Below, piece after piece: positions 41,860 to 50,419 of a stretch of 64,000 nucleotides of DNA (its first letter is position 1; every line of letters begins with the position of its first letter). The notes below the pieces were generated by a model that worked only from the letters and a program-made list of their open reading frames with translations, was not told the origin of the DNA and did not search any database. Both the position numbers and the translations under genes were made by a program. Source of the stretch: Chitinophaga eiseniae (lineage in GTDB: Bacteria; Bacteroidota; Bacteroidia; Chitinophagales; Chitinophagaceae); contig NZ_JABAHZ010000007.1 in assembly GCF_012641265.1 (NCBI RefSeq), positions 186,001 through 250,000 of the forward strand, in the 5' to 3' direction.

Positions 41860-42992
41860 AACGTGTACTCTTTATAGATCGCGATGGTACCCTTATCAAA
41901 GAAGTGCCACCCACCTACCAGATCGATAGCCTGGATAAAGTAGAGTTCTATCCAAAAGTATTTGTGAATATGGCGCGGATAGCGGCCGAACTGGATTACG
42001 AGTTGGTGATGGTTACCAACCAGGATGGCCTGGGTACAGCGTCTTTCCCGGAAGATACTTTCTGGCCGGCACAAAATATGATCATGAAAGCCTTCGAAAA
42101 TGAGGGCGTGAAATTCGATGAAGTATGTATCGACCGCTCTTTTCCAGCCGATAATGCGCCCACCCGTAAGCCCCGTACCGGTATGCTTACCAAATACCTG
42201 GACGGCAGTTACGACCTGGCCAATTCTTTTGTAATAGGCGACCGGATCACCGATGTACAACTGGCTAAAAACCTGGGCAGCAAAGCCATCTGGATCAATG
42301 AAGGCTCTGGCCTGGGCAGCGCGGAGATCAGCGATGATGTAGCCGCCCTGCAATCTGTGATAGTGCTGGAATCGACCGACTGGAACCGTATCTATGAATT
42401 CCTGAAACTGGGATTGAGAACGGTAACGCATATACGAAAAACCAACGAAACGGATATCAGTATTGAACTGAACCTCGACGGTACCGGCAAAGCCAATATT
42501 CATACAGGACTGGGTTTCTTTGATCATATGCTCGATCAGATTGCCCGCCACGGCGCCATAGACCTGAATATTACCGCTAAAGGTGATTTACATATAGACG
42601 AACATCATACCATAGAAGATACTGGTATTGCTCTGGGAGAAGCCATGGCAAAAGGCCTGGGCGATAAGCGCGGCATTGAAAGATACGGTTTCTGTTTGCC
42701 TATGGACGACTGCCTCGCGCAGGTGGGAATCGACTTTGGCGGTCGTAACTGGCTGGTATGGGATGCGGAGTTTAAAAGAGAAAAGATAGGGGAGATGCCT
42801 ACCGAAATGTTCTATCATTTCTTCAAATCCTTCTCCGATGGCGCTAAAGCAAACCTGAACATCCAGGCAACAGGTGAAAATGAGCACCATAAGATAGAAG
42901 CGATCTTCAAGGCATTTGCCAAAGCAATTAGGATGGCCGTGAAGCGGAACCCTTATAACATGCAGCTGCCATCTACAAAAGGAGTATTATAG
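41856..42992 (+). CDS. hisB: Bifunctional histidinol-phosphatase / imidazoleglycerol-phosphate dehydratase
   Basis: A 378-residue two-domain enzyme. N-terminal HAD phosphatase (about 1-165) with FIDRDGT (Asp8, Asp10), TNQDGLG, and GDRITDVQLA; C-terminal IGPD domain (about 185-378) with two metal-binding His motifs, GLGFFDHMLDQIARHG and DEHHTIEDTGIALGEA, plus the late HHKIEAIFKAFAKAIR. It does steps 7 and 9 of the pathway. The gene stop is one base from the dispersed palindrome copy 2. Being the last gene before the trp block, it marks the end of the first his segment. Confidence 0.96.
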   Translation: MKRVLFIDRDGTLIKEVPPTYQIDSLDKVEFYPKVFVNMARIAAELDYELVMVTNQDGLGTASFPEDTFWPAQNMIMKAFENEGVKFDEVCIDRSFPADNAPTRKPRTGMLTKYLDGSYDLANSFVIGDRITDVQLAKNLGSKAIWINEGSGLGSAEISDDVAALQSVIVLESTDWNRIYEFLKLGLRTVTHIRKTNETDISIELNLDGTGKANIHTGLGFFDHMLDQIARHGAIDLNITAKGDLHIDEHHTIEDTGIALGEAMAKGLGDKRGIERYGFCLPMDDCLAQVGIDFGGRNWLVWDAEFKREKIGEMPTEMFYHFFKSFSDGAKANLNIQATGENEHHKIEAIFKAFAKAIRMAVKRNPYNMQLPSTKGVL

Positions 42993-43087
42993 TCACGCAA
43001 AGGAGCAAAGGTGCAAAGCTGTAAAGGAAATAAGAAGAATTTAGATAAAATTCCTTTGTTGCTTTGCTGCTTAGCTCCTCTGCGTGA
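42993..43087. repeat. Dispersed long palindrome, copy 2
   Basis: Inverted repeat with arms TCACGCAAAGGAGCAAAGG (from 42993) and its imperfect complement ending TGCGTGA (43087). It begins directly after the hisB TAG stop. It lies between two same-strand gene blocks, so on the his transcript it forms a long hairpin that may limit read-through into trpE. Outer motif identical to copies at 2899 and 60748. Confidence 0.82.
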
Positions 43088-43106
43088 AACTTCACGCGAA
43101 AAAAAT

Positions 43107-43137
43107 TTGCATTTTATAAAAAAAATGCCCATTTTTG
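43107..43137 (+). promoter_or_regulatory. Promoter of the tryptophan operon
   Basis: TTG at 43107-43109 (in ATTTG), 20-base spacer, then CATTTTTG at 43130-43137, one mismatch from TAnnTTTG. The predicted start of transcription is within a few bases of the leader-peptide ATG (43145), giving a nearly leaderless leader, as in the his operon. The promoter lies just beyond the palindrome copy 2. Confidence 0.6.
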
Positions 43138-43144
43138 TCCCGCT

Positions 43145-43198
43145 ATGCAAAATATCATTACAAATAAACATTGGTGGTGGCACGGAATCAATTCCTGA
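43145..43198 (+). CDS. trpL: Tryptophan operon leader peptide
   Basis: A 17-codon frame, MQNIITNKHWWWHGINS then TGA, with three tandem Trp codons (43172-43180) at codons 10-12. It sits between a promoter and an attenuator terminator ahead of trpE. Trp starvation would stall the ribosome on these codons. The third Trp codon is itself part of the segment that pairs with the antiterminator arm in the fed state. Confidence 0.9.
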   Translation: MQNIITNKHWWWHGINS

Positions 43199-43276
43199 TC
43201 TGTGTTACAGTGCCATGTTTCGTTTAGAAATATATTTGGAAGGCCCGCTGTTACACAGCGGGCCTTCTGGCTTTTT
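43178..43276 (+). promoter_or_regulatory. Trp attenuator: pause hairpin, antiterminator and terminator
   Basis: Segment 1 TGGCAC (43178-43183, last Trp codon) pairs with segment 2 GTGCCA (43210-43215); a small GGAAT-CA-ATTCC hairpin lies inside. The stretch CTGTGTTACAG (43200-43210) can pair with CTGTTACACAG (43248-43258; 10 of 11), which spans the loop side of the terminator and so prevents it. The terminator stem is 43239-43250 with 43256-43267 and is followed by TGGCTTTTTA. The layout is the classical 1:2, 2:3, 3:4 alternation. Confidence 0.82.
43239..43276 (+). terminator. Attenuator terminator of the trp operon
   Basis: A 12-bp perfect stem, GAAGGCCCGCTG with CAGCGGGCCTTC, 5-base loop TTACA, then CTTTTT. 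It lies 48 bases before trpE. Confidence 0.9.
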
Positions 43277-43323
43277 ATACCTTTCTATTTCAACAGAAAA
43301 ACAAACATTTCACCCAATATATC

Positions 43324-44733
43324 ATGCGTACCATCCAAGTAAACACGAGATCGAAACAGATGCTGGCAGACATTTTCACGCCAGTGGGGATATATCTGCG
43401 GCTCCGCGATAAATTCCCCGGTTCCATCCTCCTCGAAAGCACCGACTACAGGGCCAGTGAAAACAGCTATTCCTTTATCTGCGTAAAGCCTATTGCTGGC
43501 ATTGAAGTTACTTCTACCACTAAGTTTGAATTCAAATATCCCAACCTGCCGGTAGAAAAGAAAGAGCTGAAAAGCAGCCAGAGCGTGCTGGATGAACTGC
43601 AGAAATTCCTGGGCAACTTCTCTTTCAGTGGCAAACACCCCGTGCCAGGCGCCCAGAGCCTCTTTGGTTACACCACTTTCGATGCGGTACAGTTCTTCGA
43701 AACTATCGAATTCAATAAGCAAAAACAAGCCGGTAATACCATCCCCCTGATGCGTTACCGCTACTATCAATATATCATTGCCATCAATCACTTTAAAGAT
43801 GAACTCTTTCTTTGTGAAAACCAGGTAGAGGGCCTCGATAGCGAATTTGACCTGGTAGAATCACTCATACGGCATAAAGACTCGCCCGGATATCCGTTTG
43901 CCGCTACCGGAGTGGAGGAAAGCAATATGACAGATGAGGAGTACATGCAAATGGTGGAAAAAGGCAAGCAACACTGTTTCCGCGGAGATGTTTTCCAGGT
44001 AGTACTCTCCAGGGCTTTCCAGCAGTCTTTCCGTGGCGATGAATTCAACGTATACCGCGCGCTCCGCTCTATCAACCCTTCTCCTTATCTTTTCTTCTTC
44101 GATTACGGCGATTATAAACTAATGGGTTCTTCCCCGGAAGCGCAAATCGTAATTACCAACGGTAAGGCGACCATTCACCCGATAGCAGGCACTTTCCGCC
44201 GTACCGGGGATGATAGCCAGGATAAATTGCTGGCAGAAAAACTGCTGGAAGATCCAAAGGAAAATGCAGAACATGTGATGCTGGTAGACCTGGCCCGCAA
44301 TGATCTTAGCCGCAATGCCACCGAGGTGGAAGTGGCTTCCTACCGGAAAGTACATTTTTACTCGCACGTGATTCACCTGGTGAGTGAAGTAACGGGGAAA
44401 GTGGATCCAACCGCGAATCCTTTTGCCCTGCTGGCATCATCCTTCCCTGCAGGCACACTTTCCGGCGCTCCCAAATACAGGGCCATGGAAATCATTGATC
44501 AGTATGAGCCCACTGCCCGCGGCTTCTATGGCGGCTGTATCGGTGCGGTAGGCTTCAACGGCGACTTTAACCATGCCATCATGATCCGTTCCATACTCAG
44601 CAAAATGAATACCCTGTATTATCAGGCCGGAGCGGGCGTAGTGGCTAAATCGGTAGCCTCTTCAGAACTGGAAGAAGTTAATAACAAACTCAATGCGTTA
44701 AAACAAGCCATCCTGCTGGCACAAAAAATTTAG
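43324..44733 (+). CDS. trpE: Anthranilate synthase component I
   Basis: A 469-residue TrpE. N-terminal regulatory domain (about 1-170) with LLESTDYRASENSYSFIC, where the feedback inhibitor Trp binds (LLES motif). C-terminal chorismate-binding domain: RGDVFQVVLSRAFQQSF, PSPYLFFFDYGDYKLMGSSPE, HPIAGTFRRTG, AEHVMLVDLARNDLSRN, SFPAGTLSGAPKYRAMEII. It makes anthranilate from chorismate with ammonia from TrpG. First gene of the trp block, under the Trp attenuator. Its last base pair region touches trpG, whose ATG is 2 bases further. Confidence 0.96.
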   Translation: MRTIQVNTRSKQMLADIFTPVGIYLRLRDKFPGSILLESTDYRASENSYSFICVKPIAGIEVTSTTKFEFKYPNLPVEKKELKSSQSVLDELQKFLGNFSFSGKHPVPGAQSLFGYTTFDAVQFFETIEFNKQKQAGNTIPLMRYRYYQYIIAINHFKDELFLCENQVEGLDSEFDLVESLIRHKDSPGYPFAATGVEESNMTDEEYMQMVEKGKQHCFRGDVFQVVLSRAFQQSFRGDEFNVYRALRSINPSPYLFFFDYGDYKLMGSSPEAQIVITNGKATIHPIAGTFRRTGDDSQDKLLAEKLLEDPKENAEHVMLVDLARNDLSRNATEVEVASYRKVHFYSHVIHLVSEVTGKVDPTANPFALLASSFPAGTLSGAPKYRAMEIIDQYEPTARGFYGGCIGAVGFNGDFNHAIMIRSILSKMNTLYYQAGAGVVAKSVASSELEEVNNKLNALKQAILLAQKI

Positions 44734-44735
44734 TG

Positions 44736-45305
44736 ATGAATATCCTCGTTTTCGATAATTACGACTCCTTTACATACAACCTCGTTCACCTCGTGGAAAA
44801 AATCATCAACGGCAAAGTCACCGTGGTGCGCAATGATGAAATTCCACTGGAAAAAGTAAACGACTACGATAAAATTATTTTATCTCCCGGCCCCGGTATC
44901 CCGGAAGAAGCAGGGCTGTTGCTCCCGCTCATTAAGGAATATGCCCCCACCAAATCCATTTTTGGAGTTTGCCTCGGCCAGCAAGCCATCGGACAAGCTT
45001 TTGGCGCTTCCTTAACTAATCTCAAGGAAGTATACCACGGCGTGGCTACCCAGGTAAATATTATCGCCGATAACGGGCGCCTGTTTAAAGGCATGCCGCG
45101 CCAGATCCAGGCTGGTCGCTATCATTCATGGGTGGTAGACGAAAGTACCCTCCCCGCTGAATTAATCGTGACTGCCAAAGATGAAGACGGCTTTATTATG
45201 GCATTGCAACATAACAAATACGATGTAAGCGGCGTACAGTTTCACCCCGAAAGTGTGCTGACACCACTGGGCGAGCAAATCTTGCGAAACTGGCTACAGC
45301 ATTAA
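44736..45305 (+). CDS. trpG: Anthranilate synthase component II (glutamine amidotransferase)
   Basis: A 189-residue class I amidotransferase. Catalytic Cys79 in GVCLGQQAIG and His170/Glu172 in VQFHPES; the LSPGPG motif near residue 49 and GRYHSW near 127 are also typical. It feeds ammonia to TrpE. The ATG at 44736 is used (GTG at 44733 overlaps the trpE stop). It is not fused to trpD, unlike in some enterobacteria. Confidence 0.96.
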   Translation: MNILVFDNYDSFTYNLVHLVEKIINGKVTVVRNDEIPLEKVNDYDKIILSPGPGIPEEAGLLLPLIKEYAPTKSIFGVCLGQQAIGQAFGASLTNLKEVYHGVATQVNIIADNGRLFKGMPRQIQAGRYHSWVVDESTLPAELIVTAKDEDGFIMALQHNKYDVSGVQFHPESVLTPLGEQILRNWLQH

Positions 45306-45366
45306 ATAACAGCCTTGACGTATGAAACCATTTTGTTAAAAAGCTAAAAGCCAACAGCTAACAGCT
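45306..45366 (+). other. Intercistronic spacer with degenerate heptad repeat
   Basis: The 61-base spacer before trpD ends in four head-to-tail heptads of the type AGCTAAC (45342-45369). The last of these contains the trpD ATG. It is the only gap of more than 30 bases inside the trp block, and there is no Shine-Dalgarno-like run. The repeat could unfold or slip; its effect on trpD translation is unknown. Confidence 0.5.
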
Positions 45367-46362
45367 ATGAAAAAGATTCTCAATTATCTCTTCGAACATA
45401 AAACCTTCTCCCGGGAAGCAGCAAAGGATATCCTGATCAGCATTTCCAAGGGTATGTACAATGAAAGTGAACTGGCCGCTTTCATGACCGTTTTCCTTAT
45501 GCGCAGTATCACCATCGATGAGCTGCTCGGCTTCCGCGATGCACTGCTGGAGCTTTGTGTACCGGTAAGCCTGAATGGTTACGATGTACTGGACATCGTA
45601 GGCACCGGTGGAGATGCAAAAAATACCTTTAATATTTCTACCTTGTCGTGCTTTGTGGTAGCGGGGGCAGGGGCTAAAGTGGCCAAACATGGTAACTATG
45701 GCGTGTCTTCCGTAAGCGGCGCATCCAATGTGATGGAATTGGTAGGATACAAGTTCAAAAATGATGATGCTAAGCTGAAAACAGAATTGGAGGAATCCGG
45801 CATCTGTTTCCTGCACGCACCGCTATTTCACCCGGCCCTGAAACACGTGGCCGGTATCCGCCGCCAGCTGGGTATCCGCACCTTCTTTAATATGCTGGGG
45901 CCCCTGGTAAATCCAGCCCTGGCCAAGCATCAGCTCATTGGCGTATATAACCTGGAAATGGCAAGGGTATACAACTACCTGTTCCAGCAAACAGATAAAC
46001 AATTTGTGATTGTACACAGCCTGGACGGATATGACGAAATTTCCCTGACTGCCGATACCAAGGTGATCACCAATAAAGGAGAGCAAGACTGGACGCCGGA
46101 ACAGCTGGGCAAAAGGAAGGTTCACCCGGAAGACATCTATGGTGGTAATTCTACCGAAGAAGCCGCGAAGATCTTTATGAGAATACTCAAAGGAGAAGGC
46201 ACCTGGGCACAGAACTCTGTGGTATTTGCCAACGCAGCCATGGGCTTGTACAGCCTTGGAAAATACTCATCTTACGATGATTGCTTCGCCGCGGCGGTAG
46301 AGTCACTCGAGTCGGGTAGCGCGCTTACCTCATTTAAAAAACTGATTGCTTTGCAATCGTAG
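45367..46362 (+). CDS. trpD: Anthranilate phosphoribosyltransferase
   Basis: A 331-residue TrpD with the PRPP-binding glycine-rich motif DIVGTGGDAKNTFNIST (about 76-92), VAKHGNYGVSS, and the anthranilate-site region GIRRQLGIRTFFNMLGPLVNP. It attaches phosphoribose to anthranilate. Normal length. It begins after a heptad repeat and ends 16 bases before the trpC ATG. Confidence 0.96.
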   Translation: MKKILNYLFEHKTFSREAAKDILISISKGMYNESELAAFMTVFLMRSITIDELLGFRDALLELCVPVSLNGYDVLDIVGTGGDAKNTFNISTLSCFVVAGAGAKVAKHGNYGVSSVSGASNVMELVGYKFKNDDAKLKTELEESGICFLHAPLFHPALKHVAGIRRQLGIRTFFNMLGPLVNPALAKHQLIGVYNLEMARVYNYLFQQTDKQFVIVHSLDGYDEISLTADTKVITNKGEQDWTPEQLGKRKVHPEDIYGGNSTEEAAKIFMRILKGEGTWAQNSVVFANAAMGLYSLGKYSSYDDCFAAAVESLESGSALTSFKKLIALQS

Positions 46363-46378
46363 TACCAGATAATTGATC

Positions 46379-47182
46379 ATGAAAAACATCTTAGCTGAAA
46401 TAGTCGCGCATAAACAGGTAGAAATAGCTGCCCGTAAATTGCAACGTAGTGCGCAGGACCTGCAACAGTCGCCGGGCTTTAGCCGGGAAACCTTATCGCT
46501 GCGCAACTTCCTGCAACAAGCGGAGAAGACAGGTATCATCGCAGAGTTCAAACGTCGCTCCCCTTCCAAAGGATTGATCAATGGAGACGTAACCGTGCAG
46601 GAGGTAACTACTGCGTATACCCGTTATGGCGCCTCCGGCTTGTCGGTGCTCACCGATGAAAAGTATTTCGGCGGCTCTTCCGACGACCTGCAACAGGCAC
46701 GCAGCTTTAACCAGATTCCCATCCTGCGCAAGGATTTTGTGATAGATGAATACCAGATCCTGGAGGCCAGGGCCATCGGCGCCGACGTTATCCTGCTGAT
46801 TGCAGAATGCCTGGATGCCGCTCAGGTAGCATACCTGGCAGCATTTGCGCATAACCTCGGGCTGGAAGTATTGCTGGAAGTACATAGTGAAGCCCAGCTG
46901 GAAAAGGTAACGGCACATACCCACCTGGTAGGTGTAAATAACAGGGACCTGGTTACTTTCCAGGTCGATTTTAACCGCTCCTGTGAGCTGGCGCCGAAAA
47001 TTCCGGCAGATAAAATAAAGGTGGCAGAAAGTGGTATCAATGATCCCGCTTCGATCGTTACCCTGAAGAACGCAGGGTTCCAGGGTTTCCTCATCGGGGA
47101 ACATTTTATGAGACAGGAAGATCCGGCCAGGGCATTTGAAAATTTTGTACAGACACTCAACGACCTGCAGCAAAAACAATAA
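46379..47182 (+). CDS. trpC: Indole-3-glycerol phosphate synthase
   Basis: A 267-residue TIM-barrel enzyme from ATG 46379 (MKNILAEIVAHK). The catalytic motifs are IAEFKRRSPSKG, SVLTDEKYFGGS, LRKDFVIDEYQI, and VGVNNRDL, followed by AESGIN and FLIGEHFM. It closes the indole ring from CdRP. It is separate from trpF, which begins 4 bases after its stop. Confidence 0.96.
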   Translation: MKNILAEIVAHKQVEIAARKLQRSAQDLQQSPGFSRETLSLRNFLQQAEKTGIIAEFKRRSPSKGLINGDVTVQEVTTAYTRYGASGLSVLTDEKYFGGSSDDLQQARSFNQIPILRKDFVIDEYQILEARAIGADVILLIAECLDAAQVAYLAAFAHNLGLEVLLEVHSEAQLEKVTAHTHLVGVNNRDLVTFQVDFNRSCELAPKIPADKIKVAESGINDPASIVTLKNAGFQGFLIGEHFMRQEDPARAFENFVQTLNDLQQKQ

Positions 47183-47186
47183 CGAT

Positions 47187-47822
47187 ATGCGTATTAAAGT
47201 ATGCGGTATTACAAGAATCACTGACTTGCAGGCGCTGGTCGCTAACGGAGTAGACTATGCCGGATTTATTTTCTATGAGAAATCACCCCGCTTTGCGGGT
47301 AATAAAATAGATGCCAGGTCGGTACGGGAAACTATCCGCATCCGTAAAGTAGGCGTGTTTGTAAATGCTTCCCTGGAACAGGTACAACGTACTATTGCCG
47401 ACTATGCGCTGGATATGGTACAACTGCACGGCGATGAAACGCCCGGATTTTGTGCCGCTCTCCGTGAAAGCATCCCGGTGATCAAAGCATTTCGTATAGG
47501 GGATAACGTTGACTGGCAAACAGCCGTAGCGCCATTTATTCCCGTTACCGATTATTTCCTGTTCGATACCGCTTCGGTAAAAGGCTATGGTGGCACCGGC
47601 GACCGGTTTAACTGGGAACTGCTGAAAACTTACCCCTTCGATCATCCCTTTTTCCTGAGCGGAGGTATTACACCGGACCAGGCAGCGGAAATTAGTAGTA
47701 TGCAGCTGCCGATGCTGTTTGCGGCAGATGTGAACAGTAAGTTTGAAGACAGCCCTGGTGTTAAGAACATCACACTGGTAGAACAATTTGTAAAAGAAAT
47801 ACATTCATCATTAACTAAATAA
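47187..47822 (+). CDS. trpF: Phosphoribosylanthranilate isomerase
   Basis: A 211-residue TIM barrel from ATG 47187 (MRIKVCGITR). Catalytic Cys6 lies in KVCGIT; the acid-base Asp is in LFDTASVKGYGGTG; FLSGGITPDQA and DVNSKFEDSPGVKN complete the phosphate site. TrpF performs the same Amadori rearrangement type as HisA, whose gene lies in the same cluster. An upstream frame from 47136 would overlap trpC and is rejected. Confidence 0.95.
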   Translation: MRIKVCGITRITDLQALVANGVDYAGFIFYEKSPRFAGNKIDARSVRETIRIRKVGVFVNASLEQVQRTIADYALDMVQLHGDETPGFCAALRESIPVIKAFRIGDNVDWQTAVAPFIPVTDYFLFDTASVKGYGGTGDRFNWELLKTYPFDHPFFLSGGITPDQAAEISSMQLPMLFAADVNSKFEDSPGVKNITLVEQFVKEIHSSLTK

Positions 47823-47828
47823 ACGGTC

Positions 47829-49037
47829 ATGGATATTGCGATCAATACCGGCAACTCCAGGTATCAGGTGGATAAGAATGGCTATTATGGCAGATTTGGA
47901 GGGGCATACATTCCTGAAATGTTGTATCCCAACGTACACGAGTTGCAAACCAAATACCTGGACATACTCAGTGATCCTTCTTTTCAGCAGGAGTTTGAAG
48001 CCCTGTTGAAAGACTATGTAGGAAGGCCTTCTCCTTTATATTTCGCGAAGCGTTTATCTGAAAAATATAAGGCAAAAATTTACCTCAAACGGGAAGACCT
48101 GAACCATACCGGCGCTCACAAGGTGAATAACACCATCGGACAAATCCTGCTGGCAAAACGTTTGGGTAAAACCCGTATCATCGCTGAAACCGGCGCTGGT
48201 CAGCACGGCGTAGCAACGGCAACGGTTTGTGCCCTGATGGGACTCGAATGTGTAGTGTATATGGGTAGCATCGATATCGAGAGACAGGCGCCCAATGTGG
48301 CCCGCATGAAAATGCTGGGAGCTACCGTAGTACCGGCTACCAGCGGCAGCAAAACGTTGAAAGACGCTACCAATGAAGCGATACGCGACTGGATCAATAA
48401 TCCCGTAGACACGCATTATATACTGGGCACCGCTGCCGGTCCTCATCCATATCCTGATATGGTGGCCCGTTTCCAGTCAGTGATCAGTGAAGAAATTAAA
48501 AAACAACTGCTGGAAAAAACAGGCAGCGCACATCCTGATTACGTAGTAGCCTGTATTGGTGGCGGTAGTAATGCGGCTGGTGCTTTCTTCCACTACCTGG
48601 ATGAAGAAGAAGTGAAACTGGTGGCCGTGGAAGCTGGTGGTAAAGGCGTACACAGCGGATTTTCAGCAGCTACCACGCAGCTGGGAACCATTGGTATTAT
48701 CCATGCCAGTAAAACCCTGCTCATGCAAACCAGCGATGGACAGATTGTAGAGCCACACTCTATTTCCGCAGGTCTCGATTATCCCGGCATTGGCCCCATG
48801 CACGCCCATTTGTATGAATCGGGCCGCGCCCAGTTCCTGGATGCTACCGATGAGGAAGCCCTGGCAGCCGGCTACGAACTGAGTTTACTGGAAGGCATTA
48901 TCCCGGCAATGGAATCGGCTCATGCCCTCGCCAAACTGAAAGACCTCCCGCTGAATACAGATGATGTAGTAGTGGTATGTCTTTCCGGCCGTGGTGATAA
49001 AGACCTGGATACCTATATCCGTAACATGAAAAAATAA
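47829..49037 (+). CDS. trpB: Tryptophan synthase beta chain
   Basis: A 402-residue TrpB1-type chain. It has GYYGRFGGAYIPEML at the start, the PLP lysine Lys98 in HTGAHKVNN, ETGAGQHGVATAT, VACIGGGSNAAG for the PLP phosphate, and LSGRGDKD near the end. It condenses indole with serine, forming an alpha2beta2 complex with TrpA encoded 8 bases downstream. Confidence 0.97.
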   Translation: MDIAINTGNSRYQVDKNGYYGRFGGAYIPEMLYPNVHELQTKYLDILSDPSFQQEFEALLKDYVGRPSPLYFAKRLSEKYKAKIYLKREDLNHTGAHKVNNTIGQILLAKRLGKTRIIAETGAGQHGVATATVCALMGLECVVYMGSIDIERQAPNVARMKMLGATVVPATSGSKTLKDATNEAIRDWINNPVDTHYILGTAAGPHPYPDMVARFQSVISEEIKKQLLEKTGSAHPDYVVACIGGGSNAAGAFFHYLDEEEVKLVAVEAGGKGVHSGFSAATTQLGTIGIIHASKTLLMQTSDGQIVEPHSISAGLDYPGIGPMHAHLYESGRAQFLDATDEEALAAGYELSLLEGIIPAMESAHALAKLKDLPLNTDDVVVVCLSGRGDKDLDTYIRNMKK

Positions 49038-49045
49038 AATGGACT

Positions 49046-49819
49046 ATGCAAAATCGTATTGATCAACTGTTTGCCAAAAAGCAACACGGCGTTTTAAATA
49101 TATATTGCACGGCAGGTTTTCCGAAGTTAAATGATACACTGCCGGTAATGACCGCTTTACAACAGCATGGTGCGGACCTGATTGAACTGGGAATGCCTTT
49201 CTCCGATCCACTGGCCGATGGTCCCGTGATCCAGGATAGCAGCACCAAAGCCCTGCAGAACGGAATGAGCTTACATACCCTGTTTACCCAGCTGGCGGGA
49301 TTCAGGCAAACGATACACGTGCCGGTTATCCTCATGGGATATTTCAACCCGGTATTAACTTATGGGGTAGAAGCCTTCTGCGCTAAATGCGCCGAAGTAG
49401 GGATCGATGGCATCATTGTACCTGATTTGCCGATGGCCGAATATGAAAGTGAATACCGAACCGTTTTTGAAAAATATAACCTGCACCTGATATTCCTGGT
49501 AACGCCGGAAACGAGTGAAGAGCGCATTCGTAAGATAGATAGCCTGAGCAAGGGTTTCCTGTATGCGGTATCGTCTTCTTCTACCACAGGGAAAGACAAG
49601 AATATGAACGATCAGCAGGCGTATTTTGAGCGGCTGAAAAGTTTGCAGCTCAGTAATCCTGTATTAATCGGGTTTGGTATAAAAGATAAAGCTACTTTTG
49701 ATACGGCATCTGCGTATGCTAATGGCGCCATCATTGGCACGGCTTTCATCAAAGCTATTGAGCATAGCCAGGATATTGATAAAACGGTAGAAACGTTTAT
49801 TTCGGGAATAATTCAGTAA
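49046..49819 (+). CDS. trpA: Tryptophan synthase alpha chain
   Basis: A 257-residue TIM barrel. Catalytic Glu47 and Asp58 lie in LIELGMPFSDPLADG; other marks are ILMGYFNPVLTYG and GIIVPDLPMAE. The flexible loop region TPETSEERI and LIGFGIKDK complete the fold. It cleaves indole-3-glycerol phosphate to indole. It ends 5 bases before hisH, so the trp transcript runs directly into the second his segment. Confidence 0.96.
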   Translation: MQNRIDQLFAKKQHGVLNIYCTAGFPKLNDTLPVMTALQQHGADLIELGMPFSDPLADGPVIQDSSTKALQNGMSLHTLFTQLAGFRQTIHVPVILMGYFNPVLTYGVEAFCAKCAEVGIDGIIVPDLPMAEYESEYRTVFEKYNLHLIFLVTPETSEERIRKIDSLSKGFLYAVSSSSTTGKDKNMNDQQAYFERLKSLQLSNPVLIGFGIKDKATFDTASAYANGAIIGTAFIKAIEHSQDIDKTVETFISGIIQ

Positions 49820-49824
49820 CAAAC

Positions 49825-50418
49825 ATGAAAACAGCTATCATAAAATATAACGCCGGTAATATCCGCTCTGTGCAATTTGCATTGGAGCGTTTAGGCGTTA
49901 ACGGTACTGTAACGGATAATCATGAGGAAATCATGTCGGCCGATAAAGTGATTTTTCCCGGTGTGGGGGAAGCCAGTACGGCCATGCAGTACCTGAAAGA
50001 GCGGAAGCTGGACCAGGTGATTGCCGGTCTGCAACAGCCTGTGCTGGGTATTTGCCTGGGCATGCAACTGCTGTGCAAACATTCAGAAGAAAATGATACC
50101 GAATGTATCGGGGTATTTGACACGGCTGTAAAACGTTTTCAGTCGCCCGTAGAAAACCTGCTCAAAATACCGCAGATAGGCTGGAATAACATTACCGGCT
50201 TACACAGTGTGATGTTTGAACATGTACCGGAAAATGCCTACATGTATTTTGTACATAGCTACTATGCCGCACTGGGAGCGGATACCGTAGCTATCACCAA
50301 CTACGTGATTAACTACAGCGCCGCCCTGCAGAAAGATAATTTTTATGCGGTGCAGTTTCACCCGGAAAAATCTGCTGAAGCAGGTGCACGCATTATCGAA
50401 AACTTTTTGAACCTGTAA
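49825..50418 (+). CDS. hisH: Imidazole glycerol phosphate synthase, glutaminase subunit
   Basis: A 197-residue class I amidotransferase: Cys77 in LGICLGMQLL and His179/Glu181 in VQFHPEKSA form the triad, and GVGEAS shapes the oxyanion hole. It supplies ammonia to HisF, encoded two genes downstream. It is 5 bases after trpA and 1 base before the fusion gene, so it belongs to the trp transcript. Confidence 0.96.
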   Translation: MKTAIIKYNAGNIRSVQFALERLGVNGTVTDNHEEIMSADKVIFPGVGEASTAMQYLKERKLDQVIAGLQQPVLGICLGMQLLCKHSEENDTECIGVFDTAVKRFQSPVENLLKIPQIGWNNITGLHSVMFEHVPENAYMYFVHSYYAALGADTVAITNYVINYSAALQKDNFYAVQFHPEKSAEAGARIIENFLNL

Positions 50419-50419
50419 G

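Noticed and set aside
41700..42551. Minus-strand open frame of 283 codons across hisC/hisB
   Set aside because: It lies opposite two confidently identified pathway genes and its translation has no domain signature.
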